Shown: positions 16,911 to 26,498, counted from the first letter of the stretch. The stretch is 64,000 bases of DNA from Salegentibacter tibetensis (GCF_020164485.1 NZ_JAIQZA010000009.1:1-64000), one strand, 5' to 3'. The notes: generated by a model not told the origin, from the sequence alone. Numbers and translations are program-made.

Positions 16911-17369
16911 ATGAAATTAGATCAAAAAAACCTTCAGATTTTAAAACATCTTCAGGAGGACAGCAAAATGACCAACAAGGAGATCTCTAATAAACTGCAG
17001 CTTTCCGTAACTGCTGTTTTTGAAAGAATTAAGCGCCTTGAACGAGAAGGGGTTATTTCGAAATATGTAGCTTTGGTTTCCCCCGATAAAGTGGAAAAAA
17101 GTTTTATGGTTTTTTGCCAGATTAAACTCATTCAACATTCCCGGTCTTACTTAACCAAATTTGAAGCTGAAGCCGCAAAGCTTTCTGAAGTTCTTGAATG
17201 TTATCACGTAAGTGGTGAATACGATTATATCTTAAAGGTCCTGGTAAAAGATATGGAAGCCTATCGCGAATTTATGGTTACCAAACTCACCAACTTAGAT
17301 CATATAGGGAGCACTCAAAGCACTTTTATTATTAGCCCTGTGAAAAGTACCACAGCCGTTCCGCTATAA
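16911..17369 (+). CDS. Lrp/AsnC-family transcriptional regulator
   Basis: From the ATG at 16911 (MKLDQKNLQILKHLQ) the protein has 152 residues, the normal Lrp length; an earlier in-frame ATG at 16872 adds an unlikely 13-residue leader. The N-terminal helix-turn-helix covers NKEISNKLQLSVTAVFERI-like residues, and the C-terminal RAM effector domain includes VLECYHVSGEYDYILKVLV. These regulators form octamers sensing amino acids. Its divergent partner is a sulfur amino-acid PLP enzyme, its likely target, with methionine or a related amino acid as a guessable effector. Confidence 0.93.
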   Translation: MKLDQKNLQILKHLQEDSKMTNKEISNKLQLSVTAVFERIKRLEREGVISKYVALVSPDKVEKSFMVFCQIKLIQHSRSYLTKFEAEAAKLSEVLECYHVSGEYDYILKVLVKDMEAYREFMVTKLTNLDHIGSTQSTFIISPVKSTTAVPL

Positions 17370-17766
17370 ATAACAGGGAGTTTTAGATTGATACCATATT
17401 CTAATTATAACACAATCAAATATCTATAAAATTAATTTTTTATTTTTTTGGGACTTCAAAATGGACTTCATTTTTAAATAAAACTGGCATTTTAGCTTTA
17501 GCTTGAAATAGTGATAAATTATTGAATACTAATGGAATAAAAAATATTTTGATTCATCTTTTTTAATAAATATTAAACAAAAAATCTCACCTTAAATAAG
17601 ATGCTAGCAAGGTTTCTGATTGGTTTACAGTAAGAAAGCAGTTCTAAATAAGAAAATAAAATTGTATATTAACCAGCAGCAAAAGTGGTTGGGGCCTACT
17701 TACTTATCTCCTCACTGCGTATTTGCATTATTTAGATTAACCATTCAATTGAACAACCAAATATTT
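17370..17766. other. 397-base non-coding leader before the aminotransferase gene
   Basis: No gene is seen. Notable items are a direct repeat GGACTTCA at 17451-17458 and 17463-17470, a T-rich tract at 17437-17449, and a perfect palindrome TTCAATTGAA at 17744-17753, 13 bases before the start codon. The last position suits an operator. No TTTG-N19-TAnnTTTG promoter matches exactly. An in-frame extension of the aminotransferase back to 17620 is open but not protein-like. Confidence 0.4.
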
Positions 17767-19074
17767 ATGACTGAAGAGCAAACAAAATCTCAGCAGCTCC
17801 TTGACAGGAGAAAAAACATTGTCGCCAACGGAGTTGGTGTTTTTAATACAGCCACCGTTAGAGAGGCAAAAGGAGCAATAATAACAGATGTAGACGGAAA
17901 TGAACTTATAGACTTTGCCGGCGGAATTGGCGTTGTAAATGCAGGCCATTGTCCCGAACCTGTGGTGAAGGCTATTCAGGAACAGGCAGAAAAGTATCTT
18001 CATACCAGTTTTAATGTAGTTACTTATGAACCGTACATTAAACTCTGTGAAGAACTTGCTGAAATACTTCCACACGGGGAGAAAACAAAAGCGATGCTGA
18101 TTAGCACCGGGGCAGAAGCCGTAGAAAATGCCATTAAAATTGCACGCCAGGCCACAAAAAGACCAGCGGTAATTTGTTTTACAGAAGCATATCACGGGCG
18201 TACTCTTATGGGTATGAGCCTAACCAGTAAGGTAAACTACAAATTTTCTTCAGGGCCTTTTGCTCCGGAAGTTTACCGAATTCCTTTTCCGAACTTTTAC
18301 AAATATCACGGTACGCAAAGTATGGAGGAATTTGTGGAAACAGAACTAAAAAGACTTAGGGGAAGTGCACATAGTATGGTTGATATAAATAGCGTTGCAG
18401 CTATAATTGTCGAGCCAATTCAGGGAGAAGGAGGTTTTAATCCAATTCCTCAAAAATACCTGGAAGGACTGCGCTCCTTTTGTGACGAACATGGTGTTTT
18501 GTTAGTTTTTGATGAGATTCAAAGCGGTTTTTGCCGCACGGGGCATTGGGCCAGCTGGCAACATTACGGAGTACAACCTGATATTAGTACTTATGCAAAA
18601 TCTATGGGTTCAGGGCTTCCTATTGCTGCAGTACTTGGAAGGGCTGAAATTATGGATGCGGCGGAATCAGGCACTATTGGTGGCACCTATATAGGTAGTC
18701 CTGTTTGTTGTGCTGCTGCTTTGGCTACTATCCAGTTAATGAAAGATGAAAACCTTAACGAGAGAGCAATTTATATAGGTAAACTCATCACAGACCGGAT
18801 GGAAAAGTTTAGGAAAGAATGTCCTGAAATAGGGGACGTAAGAGGATTAGGTGCGATGATAGGAATAGAATTTATAAAAGATAATGATCCTGGTAACCCG
18901 CATACAGAACTCTGCGCTAACATCGTAAAAGGCTGTGCCCGGGAAGGTTTAATTCTTATAAGCGCCGGTACCTTTAAAAATGTTTTAAGAATACTGTGTC
19001 CACTCGTAATTACCGATGAACAATTAAATAAAGCTCTGGATATTCTGGAAAATCAAATAAGAAAACATACTTAA
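17767..19074 (+). CDS. Class III aminotransferase (GABA/putrescine/ornithine-type)
   Basis: A PLP-dependent omega-aminotransferase of about 435 residues from the ATG at 17767 (MTEEQTKSQQLL). Motifs are FAGGIGVVNAGHCPE, STGAEAVENAIKIAR (PLP phosphate), AYHGRTLMGMSLTSK, VFDEIQSGFCRTGHW (PLP-ring Asp) and the Schiff-base Lys near residue 278 in TYAKSMGSGLP. The overall pattern is closest to 4-aminobutyrate aminotransferase. In context it may deaminate GABA, a diamine, or an N-protected diamine. It is 168 bases upstream of the amidase, so it may share or have its own promoter. Exact substrate is open. Confidence 0.9.
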   Translation: MTEEQTKSQQLLDRRKNIVANGVGVFNTATVREAKGAIITDVDGNELIDFAGGIGVVNAGHCPEPVVKAIQEQAEKYLHTSFNVVTYEPYIKLCEELAEILPHGEKTKAMLISTGAEAVENAIKIARQATKRPAVICFTEAYHGRTLMGMSLTSKVNYKFSSGPFAPEVYRIPFPNFYKYHGTQSMEEFVETELKRLRGSAHSMVDINSVAAIIVEPIQGEGGFNPIPQKYLEGLRSFCDEHGVLLVFDEIQSGFCRTGHWASWQHYGVQPDISTYAKSMGSGLPIAAVLGRAEIMDAAESGTIGGTYIGSPVCCAAALATIQLMKDENLNERAIYIGKLITDRMEKFRKECPEIGDVRGLGAMIGIEFIKDNDPGNPHTELCANIVKGCAREGLILISAGTFKNVLRILCPLVITDEQLNKALDILENQIRKHT

Positions 19075-19242
19075 GTTTTAAAATTAGGTTGAAGTTCTTT
19101 AAAAGGAATTTCAATGAAGAGTTACGTTCAGTTTTGTGGTGAATTAATTACTATGAAACGATGTTTTTCTAAACATATAAAAGGAATTGATTACAGAATC
19201 CGGGAAAATATTTTCTACGGATAATAAGAAATAAAAAATATT

Positions 19243-20175
19243 ATGAATCCATTTGCAATAGCAGGAATACAGATGAAGGTTTCCGCAGTCGCTTCCAATG
19301 TGGAAATGATGAAGCTGAAACTTGATATTACCATGAGTCTTTACCCCTGGGTAGACATGGTAGTTTTTAGTGAGTTATGTGGCTACGGTCCTTTAACCCA
19401 TAATGCCCAGGAAATACCGGGAGAGTTCGAAAAAGAGATGCAGGCCGCGGCTAAGAAACATGGTATTTGGCTGTTACCGGGTTCCATCTTCGAAAAAAGC
19501 CAAGGTAAAATTTATAATACCGCTACAGTGATTAATCCTCAGGGAGAGATCGTTACGCGTTATAGAAAAATGTTTCCCTTTTATCCTTATGAAGTAGGAG
19601 TGACACCGGGTTCAGAATTTTGCGTTTTTGATGTGCCGGGAGTTGCAAAATTCGGACTATCTGTTTGTTACGATATGTGGTTTCCTGAAACAGTGCGTAC
19701 TCTCGCGGTGATGGGAGCAGAAGTTATTTTGCATCCAACTATGACAGGAACTATAGACAGGGATATTGAATTGTCTATTGTGAGGGCTATGGCCGCGGTA
19801 AATCAGTGTTACTTCTTTGATGTAAACGGGCTTGAATCGGGAGGAAATGGAAGATCTTTGGTTTGTGGGCCCGATGGTCGTGTGATCTATCAAGCCGAAG
19901 GAAATGAAGAAATTTTTCCGCTGGAACTCAACATCAGTCGTGTGAGAAGAAGTAGGGAACTCGGAGTTTTACGTTTGGGCCAGCCTTTAAAAAGTTTTAG
20001 AGATCATATCGGTCAATTTAATATTTATCAACAGGGGGCTCAATTGCCTTATCTCAATTCACTCGGGCCACTTATTAAGCCTACGAGGTTGGATAACCTT
20101 GCTGAATTGAAAATGAAAGAACATGAATATGAACCACCGGCTAATCCTACAGGATATAAAGGATTTGGAGGATAA
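19243..20175 (+). CDS. Nitrilase-superfamily amidase (carbon-nitrogen hydrolase)
   Basis: A 310-residue cytosolic enzyme with the Glu-Lys-Cys triad: Glu in VVFSELCGYGP, Lys in VTRYRKMFPFYPYEVG and Cys in LSVCYDMWFPETVR. The fold hydrolyses amides, N-carbamoyl compounds or nitriles. The pattern MFPFYPYE resembles formamidase/aliphatic-amidase-like branches more than agmatine-pathway N-carbamoylputrescine amidase, so the substrate is uncertain. It starts a tight run with the VOC, decarboxylase and ATP-grasp genes (gaps of 16, 2 and 12 bases), tying it to amine or amino-acid metabolism. Confidence 0.9.
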   Translation: MNPFAIAGIQMKVSAVASNVEMMKLKLDITMSLYPWVDMVVFSELCGYGPLTHNAQEIPGEFEKEMQAAAKKHGIWLLPGSIFEKSQGKIYNTATVINPQGEIVTRYRKMFPFYPYEVGVTPGSEFCVFDVPGVAKFGLSVCYDMWFPETVRTLAVMGAEVILHPTMTGTIDRDIELSIVRAMAAVNQCYFFDVNGLESGGNGRSLVCGPDGRVIYQAEGNEEIFPLELNISRVRRSRELGVLRLGQPLKSFRDHIGQFNIYQQGAQLPYLNSLGPLIKPTRLDNLAELKMKEHEYEPPANPTGYKGFGG

Positions 20176-20191
20176 TTAAAAAAACAGAACT

Positions 20192-20608
20192 ATGGGAGGA
20201 ACAACACAAAAGAATAAAAAGGAAAAACAGGAAGAACAACCTGTAAAGGACTTTATAAGCTGGTTTGAAATTCCTGCAATTAATTTCCAACAAGCAGTAG
20301 ATTTTTATAACCGCATTTTTAAGATTGATATGGAAACCCAATTTGACGGGAATTATGCAATGGCATTTTTTCCTGCAGAAAAGGGTATTGGAGGGGCGAT
20401 TGTTACGGGACCAAATTCTATACCCGGTATAATAGGTCCCCTGCTTTATCTCAATGCAGGTAAAGACCTAAACCGTATTTTAAATAGAGTTGAAGCAGCC
20501 GGAGGAAGAATTGTGATGACCAAAACCCTGATTAATCCGGAGTCCGGACATTTTGCCATTTTTATTGATTCTGAAGGAAACAAACTCGCCTTACACTCAA
20601 AAGATTAA
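20192..20608 (+). CDS. VOC-family protein
   Basis: A 138-residue protein. About 20 charged residues (KNKKEKQEEQ) precede one glyoxalase/bleomycin-resistance-like domain beginning FISWFEIPAINFQQAVDFYN and ending GHFAIFIDSEGNKLALHS. This matches the YdeP/VOC subgroup that usually has no proven catalysis. It lies 16 bases after the amidase and 2 bases before the decarboxylase, so it is translationally close to both. A role in the pathway is inferred from context only. Confidence 0.85.
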   Translation: MGGTTQKNKKEKQEEQPVKDFISWFEIPAINFQQAVDFYNRIFKIDMETQFDGNYAMAFFPAEKGIGGAIVTGPNSIPGIIGPLLYLNAGKDLNRILNRVEAAGGRIVMTKTLINPESGHFAIFIDSEGNKLALHSKD

Positions 20609-20610
20609 TT

Positions 20611-23358
20611 ATGCCAGAGAAAAAAATAGACAGTGCACATTATTATAATATCGCTCAACTTAGAGTAGAATCCTGGAATACTTTAAAAAGTGAGTCTACG
20701 AAACTTCATTCTACTCCTCGTGGATCAGAAGATGAAAAGGCGCGTAAAAAAAATCTTAGGCAACTTTTAAAGGATCTTGAGGGGGTAGAATGCTTCTTTG
20801 CATTTCCAGGTTTATCCTGTATTGATTCTTTAAGGGAAATGTTAGAAAGACAGGAACATACCGCTTTATCCCATAAAATTGCAGAGATCACAAAAAACTT
20901 AGTAAGTGATAGGTATAGAAGCAATCCAGATTTTTTAGAAGATGAAGATCCGGGAGCAGATCTTACTGATAAAGGAGAGTATACCGAAGTAGCCAGGAAA
21001 AATTATTTTGAAGTCATGTTTGTAGAAGATATTTCTCAGGCAGAGGAAAATAAACTTCGGCATGATCTTAAAGAAATGCGACTTTCTAACGAGCAGTTTG
21101 CTTATGGGATTGTAGTACAGCGTTCTTTTGAAGATGCTTTAATCGCCCTTCAGTTTAATTTTAATATTCAGGCGGTTGTAATTCGTTATGCTCCTCGCTA
21201 TCATTCAAAAAAGATCACTCCTGCAATAAAACCTTTTATTCAGAATATATTGAAACTGAATTATGGTTCTAATTCGCCTACGGAGTTAGGACCAATTTTA
21301 GGAACCATGGTAAAAAAATTCAGGCCAGAACTGGATACCTATTATGTAACCGATACGGCTCTAAGTAATTTAAAGGATAGCACCTTAAAAACCTTCAGAA
21401 GGATTTTTTATCGAACTGAAGATTTGCAGGAGTTACACCTTACCGTTATTAGAGGAATAAGCGAGCGTTATGAAACTCCATTTTTTTCAGCTTTAAAAGA
21501 TTACAGTAAAAAGCCTACCGGGATATTTCATGCCATGCCAATTTCCCGGGGTAATTCGGTATTTAAATCAAGATGGATTAACGATTTCGGAAATTTTTAC
21601 GGCCGTAATATGTTTCTGGCAGAAACATCTTCTACCACCGGTGGATTAGATAGTCTATTACAACCAACCGGTTCGCTTAAAAAAGCGCAGCAAAAGGCCA
21701 GTGAAGCCTACGGCTCAAGAAATACGTTTTTTGTAACCAACGGTACCTCTACCGCCAACAAGATTGTAGTGCAGGCATTGGTAAAACCGGGGGATGTTAT
21801 ATTAATAGATAGAGATTGCCATAAATCGCATCATTACGGACTCGTGTTGGCAGGAGCTTACCCGGTTTACCTCGATTCTTATCCCATAGAAGAATATTCT
21901 ATGTATGGCGCGGTGCCGCTAGAGCAGATAAAAGAAAAATTACTTCAATTAAAAAAGGCAGGAAGATTAAAACTTGTTAAAATGCTGTTGTTAACCAATT
22001 GCACTTTTGACGGTTTAGTTTATAATGTAGAAAAAGTAATGCAGGAAGTTCTGGCCATAAAACCAGATATGATATTTTTATGGGATGAAGCCTGGTTTGC
22101 ATTTGCCGGTTTTACGTATAATTATAAGCAACGTACCGGAATGTTCGTTGCTCAAAAATTATGTGATAAATATCAAAGCGATAGCTACAGGGAAGAATAT
22201 AACGCGCATATTAAAGGCCTTAAAAAGAATGAAATTCCGAGCCTGCCAAATCCAGATGAGGTGCGAATAAGGGTATATTCTACCCAAAGTACCCATAAGA
22301 CCTTAAGTAGTTTCAGACAGGGTTCTATGATACATGTTTGGGATGAGGATTTCCGTAAAAAAAGCGAGAATACTTTTATGGAAGCCTATATGACGCATAC
22401 TTCAACTTCTCCTAATTACCAGATGCTGGCTTCCCTTGATGTTGGGAGAAGACAGGTGCAATTTGAAGGTTATGAGCTGGTAGAAAAAAGTATTGAATTG
22501 GCTATGGTCCTAAGGGCTAAGGTCAACGATCATCCCAAATTAAAGAAATATTTTGACGTATTAACCATAGGTAATTTTATCCCGAAGCAGCACCGTAAAT
22601 CGGGTATAAAGGAATATTATAATCCCAAAGAAGGCTGGAACAGGATGGAAACCGCCTGGGAGCAGGATGAATTTGTTTTAGACCCCACCAAAATCACCTT
22701 ACATATAGGTAGAACTGGAGTAGACGGTGATACCTTTAAGAACAGGTACCTTATGGATAAATTTAATATTCAGATCAATAAAACCTCCAGGAATACGGTT
22801 TTGTTTATGACGAATATTGGAACCACCCGGGGAAGTGTAACCTATTTAACCAATGCATTATTAAAGATAGCCGATGAGCTGGATCAGGAATTTAAGACTC
22901 TTAGCCAGAAAGAGGGTAACAACCGCAGGGACCGCATTAAATCTTTAACCGAAGATTTCCCTCCATTGCCCGATTTTAGTTATTTCCACCATTCCTTTCA
23001 GGCAGTTCCCGGAGTTCCGGGAGGAAATATAAGAGAGGCATTTTTTCTCGCTTACAACGAAGAAAATTACGAATATATGCCGCTCCTGGAATGTTTGCCC
23101 GCTATGGAAGAAAACAGAATTCTTGTAGCTTCATCCTTTATAATCCCTTATCCGCCAGGATTTCCCGTGCTTGTGCCCGGGCAGGTGGTAAGTAAGGAGA
23201 TTATAAGATTTCTTACTGCATTAGATGTATCTGAAATTCACGGCTACCGGGCAGATCTCGGTCTAAGAATTTTTAAAGATAATGTGCTTAATCGTCAAAA
23301 AACAGTGAGTTCTATGGGCTCCATGGGAAGTAATGCGAAAAAAAGATCACTAACTTAA
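20611..23358 (+). CDS. Orn/Lys/Arg decarboxylase-type PLP enzyme
   Basis: A 915-residue fold-type-I decarboxylase, longer than the E. coli inducible decarboxylases (about 710-760). Around 330 N-terminal residues look like a response-regulator-like wing domain. The PLP core has FVTNGTSTANKIVVQAL, DRDCHKSHHYG (His stacking on PLP), IFLWDEAWFAFAGF (Asp to the pyridine N) and the Schiff-base Lys563 in STQSTHKTLSSFRQGSM. The C-terminal domain ends with PYPPGFPVLVPGQ. It should decarboxylate arginine, lysine or ornithine to a diamine or agmatine; which one cannot be told. It sits in an operon with an amidase, an ATP-grasp enzyme and a C45 hydrolase. Confidence 0.9.
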   Translation: MPEKKIDSAHYYNIAQLRVESWNTLKSESTKLHSTPRGSEDEKARKKNLRQLLKDLEGVECFFAFPGLSCIDSLREMLERQEHTALSHKIAEITKNLVSDRYRSNPDFLEDEDPGADLTDKGEYTEVARKNYFEVMFVEDISQAEENKLRHDLKEMRLSNEQFAYGIVVQRSFEDALIALQFNFNIQAVVIRYAPRYHSKKITPAIKPFIQNILKLNYGSNSPTELGPILGTMVKKFRPELDTYYVTDTALSNLKDSTLKTFRRIFYRTEDLQELHLTVIRGISERYETPFFSALKDYSKKPTGIFHAMPISRGNSVFKSRWINDFGNFYGRNMFLAETSSTTGGLDSLLQPTGSLKKAQQKASEAYGSRNTFFVTNGTSTANKIVVQALVKPGDVILIDRDCHKSHHYGLVLAGAYPVYLDSYPIEEYSMYGAVPLEQIKEKLLQLKKAGRLKLVKMLLLTNCTFDGLVYNVEKVMQEVLAIKPDMIFLWDEAWFAFAGFTYNYKQRTGMFVAQKLCDKYQSDSYREEYNAHIKGLKKNEIPSLPNPDEVRIRVYSTQSTHKTLSSFRQGSMIHVWDEDFRKKSENTFMEAYMTHTSTSPNYQMLASLDVGRRQVQFEGYELVEKSIELAMVLRAKVNDHPKLKKYFDVLTIGNFIPKQHRKSGIKEYYNPKEGWNRMETAWEQDEFVLDPTKITLHIGRTGVDGDTFKNRYLMDKFNIQINKTSRNTVLFMTNIGTTRGSVTYLTNALLKIADELDQEFKTLSQKEGNNRRDRIKSLTEDFPPLPDFSYFHHSFQAVPGVPGGNIREAFFLAYNEENYEYMPLLECLPAMEENRILVASSFIIPYPPGFPVLVPGQVVSKEIIRFLTALDVSEIHGYRADLGLRIFKDNVLNRQKTVSSMGSMGSNAKKRSLT

Positions 23359-23370
23359 AAAATTAAAATT

Positions 23371-25161
23371 ATGGAATCTAAGAAACCAAAAGCCTCCAAT
23401 AAAAAAGGAGCAACAAATAAAAAGAAAACTACACCAAAAAAAGAACCGGTATCCCCGGAACGCAGTGCTAAAAAAGATAGCAAATTAAAGGTTACAGAAG
23501 AAAAGTCTTTAAAAGGGAAGAAATCTGTGCCTTCAGATTCTACCGCGCAGCAGGGAAAAGCTCCTGCTTCTTCAGCTAATAAAAAGAAAAAAGCTACTAC
23601 AGCTTCCGGTGTTGGAAAGAAAAAAGCTAGTCAAAGTAAAAAGAAAGTTGGAGGTACGCTGGCGAAAAACAAAAAATTAGCTGCGAATGCCCCCAGACAA
23701 TATAAAAGTAAGAATGCGCTGGATGGAGTTTCAGATATTAGAAGATCTTTTCATAAAAATGAAGAGCCACTTTATTTTATAAGTGCAACAAACTTCAATC
23801 TTTTAGGCGCTGATGAGTGGATTAAAGGATTTAAATTCATTTGCCATATCGAATGTTTTGACGGCCTTCATCCCAATGTTTTTTCTCCTAAAACCGAGAT
23901 ACCACACGATGATTTTGAAGGTATAGAGGATATAAATAATTACCTGTTGCAACATCCGGAAGTTCAGGATTACCTGAAAACGAGATCTATAGACGGAAGA
24001 TCCGGTAAAGCAATGTTCCTTATGTTTAATGAGAAAACCGAAGAGCTTGCAGAAAAACTCGGGCTGGAAATTATGTTTCCAAAAGCTGAAATGCGAACTT
24101 TTTTGGATAACAAAGTAAACACCAACCGTATTGCAGAAAAAGCAGGGGTGGCTTGCGTACCTTACGTACTTACCAAAGTAGATAATTTTGAACATTTGAG
24201 AGAGGTTTCAAAGCACCTTGGAAACGAGCTGGTTATACAAACCCCTTTTGGTGACTCTGGTCATACTACTTTCTTTATTTCAAATGAAGAAGAATATCAA
24301 AAACACGCTGAAGAGATCGAAAAAGAGGAGGAAGTTAAAGTAATGAAGCGTATTCGTTGCAGAGGTTCTGCTATAGAAGCCTGTGTAACCAGACACGGAA
24401 CGATTGTAGCTCCCTTAATGACAGAACTGGTAGGTTTTAAAGAACTTACTCCTTACGAAGGTGGATGGTGTGGCAATGAGATCTATCCCAACGCCTTTAC
24501 TCCAGAGTTAAGGGATAAAGCGATAGAATATACCCAGTTATTTGGAAATCAGTTACGGGAAGAAGGTTATAAAGGATATTTTGAACTTGATTTCTTAATA
24601 GACCAGGACAATGGAGAGATCTATTTAGGGGAATTAAACCCACGGGTTACGGGAGCAAGTTCGATAACAAACCATGCTGTTTTTGCTCTTGCAGATGCAC
24701 CATTATTCGTTTTTCATATTCTGGAATGGATGGATATTGATTATGACCTTGATATAGAGGCTATCAACGATCGTTGGGCCCGCCAGGAAAATATTGACGG
24801 ATGGAGCCAATTAATTGTAAAACATACTGAAGATACCATAGAATATATTACACATGCACCAAAATCTGGTATTTATAGAATGTATGATACGGGCCATATT
24901 CAGTTTGATAGAATGGATACGCACCGTAGGGCAGTTGAAAATGAAAATGAAGCCTTTTTCTTACGAATTAGCAGAAAAGGGGAATACCTTTATGAAGGAG
25001 CAGATATGGGAATCCTTGTTAGTCGCGGCCGTATGATGACTGATGATTTTCAGCTTAACAACAGGGCTAAACACTGGATTAAGGCTATTAGGGGGCAGTA
25101 TGCCTCGGAAATGGTAGAAGATAAGAAGAAGCCAAAATTATCCGGAACTTTAACTAAATAA
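23371..25161 (+). CDS. ATP-grasp ligase (biotin-carboxylase-like) with a lysine-rich N-terminal tail
   Basis: Residues 1 to about 115 are a low-complexity, highly basic tail rich in Lys, Ser, Ala and Thr, with several KKK runs, resembling a histone H1-like segment. From about residue 125 the protein is an ATP-grasp enzyme: MFPKAEMRTFLDNKVNTNRI, ELVIQTPFGDSGHTT (nucleotide loop), VMKRIRCRGSAIEACV, FELDFLID and the Mg/ATP-binding IYLGELNPRVTGASS near 415-430. Such enzymes activate a carboxylate with ATP and join it to an amine, thiol or bicarbonate. In an operon with a decarboxylase and a C45 hydrolase, amide formation on an amine is a reasonable guess. The basic tail is odd for this family. 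Confidence 0.85.
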   Translation: MESKKPKASNKKGATNKKKTTPKKEPVSPERSAKKDSKLKVTEEKSLKGKKSVPSDSTAQQGKAPASSANKKKKATTASGVGKKKASQSKKKVGGTLAKNKKLAANAPRQYKSKNALDGVSDIRRSFHKNEEPLYFISATNFNLLGADEWIKGFKFICHIECFDGLHPNVFSPKTEIPHDDFEGIEDINNYLLQHPEVQDYLKTRSIDGRSGKAMFLMFNEKTEELAEKLGLEIMFPKAEMRTFLDNKVNTNRIAEKAGVACVPYVLTKVDNFEHLREVSKHLGNELVIQTPFGDSGHTTFFISNEEEYQKHAEEIEKEEEVKVMKRIRCRGSAIEACVTRHGTIVAPLMTELVGFKELTPYEGGWCGNEIYPNAFTPELRDKAIEYTQLFGNQLREEGYKGYFELDFLIDQDNGEIYLGELNPRVTGASSITNHAVFALADAPLFVFHILEWMDIDYDLDIEAINDRWARQENIDGWSQLIVKHTEDTIEYITHAPKSGIYRMYDTGHIQFDRMDTHRRAVENENEAFFLRISRKGEYLYEGADMGILVSRGRMMTDDFQLNNRAKHWIKAIRGQYASEMVEDKKKPKLSGTLTK

Positions 25162-25247
25162 TATGCTGATATTTTGAAGGTTCAAAAGGAATTAAAACTA
25201 CTTTGCCAAACTTTAAAAGTATAAGTAATTATTTAAAACCCATATCT

Positions 25248-26498
25248 ATGCAGTTACATTTTAATGCTATTTCTGAACCCGGAAAACCGGGTTCCAAATG
25301 GCAGAAACTATATAATACCCATTGGTCGGCTTATAAAAGCTGGCTTAATTCAAAAGGATCGGCTAACTATCCAGATCTTAAAACCTCGCAGGAGGCACTT
25401 AAAAAGTATATGCCAGAGATGTGGCCTACTTATCAGCGCCTATGCAAACTTGCAAAAGGAGATAAGGTAGCAGCACGATTCTTAACAGGCTTTCAGCCTC
25501 CTGCATACATAAGTGGCTGTTCACAGGCGGTTACTACGGGAGAGGATATTCAACTGGTTAGAAATTACGATTTCCATCCAGATTTAATGGAAGGAACGCA
25601 ATTGCTGACCTCCTGGAATGATAAAAAAGTGATCGCAACCAGCGATTGCCTTATTGGAGTTGTAGATGGAATGAATGAAGACGGACTGGCCATTTCGCTT
25701 ACTTTCGGAGGCCGAAAAGAGGTAGGGGTAGGTTTCGGTATTCCGTTTATCTTACGTTATGTTTTAGAATTTTGTAGTGAAGTTGATGAAGCTGTAGCAG
25801 CTTTAATTAGGATTCCTTCGCATATGTCTTACAATGTAACCGTTGTGGACAAAACAGGAAAATTCAAAACCGTACAACTGGCACCGGATAAAGCACCAGT
25901 GGTTACCGATGCCTCGTTTACTACCAATCACCAGGGAACAATAGACTGGCCGGAAAACGCCGCATTTAATAAAACGATGGAACGTTCGTCTTTTCTGAAT
26001 AAAATGTTATCGGCGAAAAAAGTGGATTCCGCCCAGGTAGCCGATGCTTTTCTTAAGGCGCCACTTTATAACACTAAATTCAAGGAAGGTTTTGGAACTT
26101 TATTTACCTCTGTATACCGACCATTAGAAGGAAAAGTAGAACTTCGCTGGCCTGAAACTTCGGTACAACAAAGTTTCGAAAACTTTCAGGAGGTTTATAA
26201 GCTCATAAATTACGAACCAACCGAGATTGCAACTGAATGGTGGAACCAGCCAGCTGTAGAAGTGGCTCAAACGGTAGAAGATCCATTTGAAGAGCAATAC
26301 GCCGAGAATGTAGATTGGCAGGAAACTGTTACCGAAATTATGGTAAATGCCATGACTCAGGCTCACCCATCAACAAACGTCAAGGAGCTTGAAAAATTAA
26401 GAAGCAAAATAATTAATAATGGAGAAGTCTCCTGGCAGGCAGTTGCCGGTTTCTGGAGTAAAATGGGAACAGGATATGTTGATTCCTGGAGGAGTTAA
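25248..26498 (+). CDS. C45-family autoproteolytic acyltransferase/hydrolase
   Basis: An Ntn-hydrolase of the acyl-coenzyme A:6-aminopenicillanic-acid acyltransferase (C45) family, 416 residues from the ATG at 25248; an in-frame TTG start at 25203 is less likely. The self-processing nucleophile is Cys91 in AYISGCSQAVTTGED, followed by LVRNYDFHPDLMEG and later GLAISLTFGGRKEVGVGFG, the usual order after the cleavage site. Members hydrolyse or transfer amide-linked acyl groups. It is 86 bases after the ATP-grasp gene and just before a strong terminator, making it the last gene of that operon. It could remove a group added by the ATP-grasp enzyme. Confidence 0.88.
   Translation: MQLHFNAISEPGKPGSKWQKLYNTHWSAYKSWLNSKGSANYPDLKTSQEALKKYMPEMWPTYQRLCKLAKGDKVAARFLTGFQPPAYISGCSQAVTTGEDIQLVRNYDFHPDLMEGTQLLTSWNDKKVIATSDCLIGVVDGMNEDGLAISLTFGGRKEVGVGFGIPFILRYVLEFCSEVDEAVAALIRIPSHMSYNVTVVDKTGKFKTVQLAPDKAPVVTDASFTTNHQGTIDWPENAAFNKTMERSSFLNKMLSAKKVDSAQVADAFLKAPLYNTKFKEGFGTLFTSVYRPLEGKVELRWPETSVQQSFENFQEVYKLINYEPTEIATEWWNQPAVEVAQTVEDPFEEQYAENVDWQETVTEIMVNAMTQAHPSTNVKELEKLRSKIINNGEVSWQAVAGFWSKMGTGYVDSWRS

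Noticed and set aside
17620-17766. 49-codon upstream extension of the aminotransferase
   Set aside because: Not family-like, and the ATG at 17767 gives the normal N-terminus.
17737-18195. Minus-strand frame of 152 codons opposite the aminotransferase
   Set aside because: Cys/Phe-rich composition typical of antisense frames; conserved aminotransferase motifs are on the plus strand.
19153-19221. 22-codon frame between aminotransferase and amidase
   Set aside because: Too short and without ribosome site or resemblance to known leader peptides.
23803-24195. Minus-strand frame of 130 codons opposite the ATP-grasp gene
   Set aside because: Antisense shadow, rich in Phe, Ile and His, no family resemblance.
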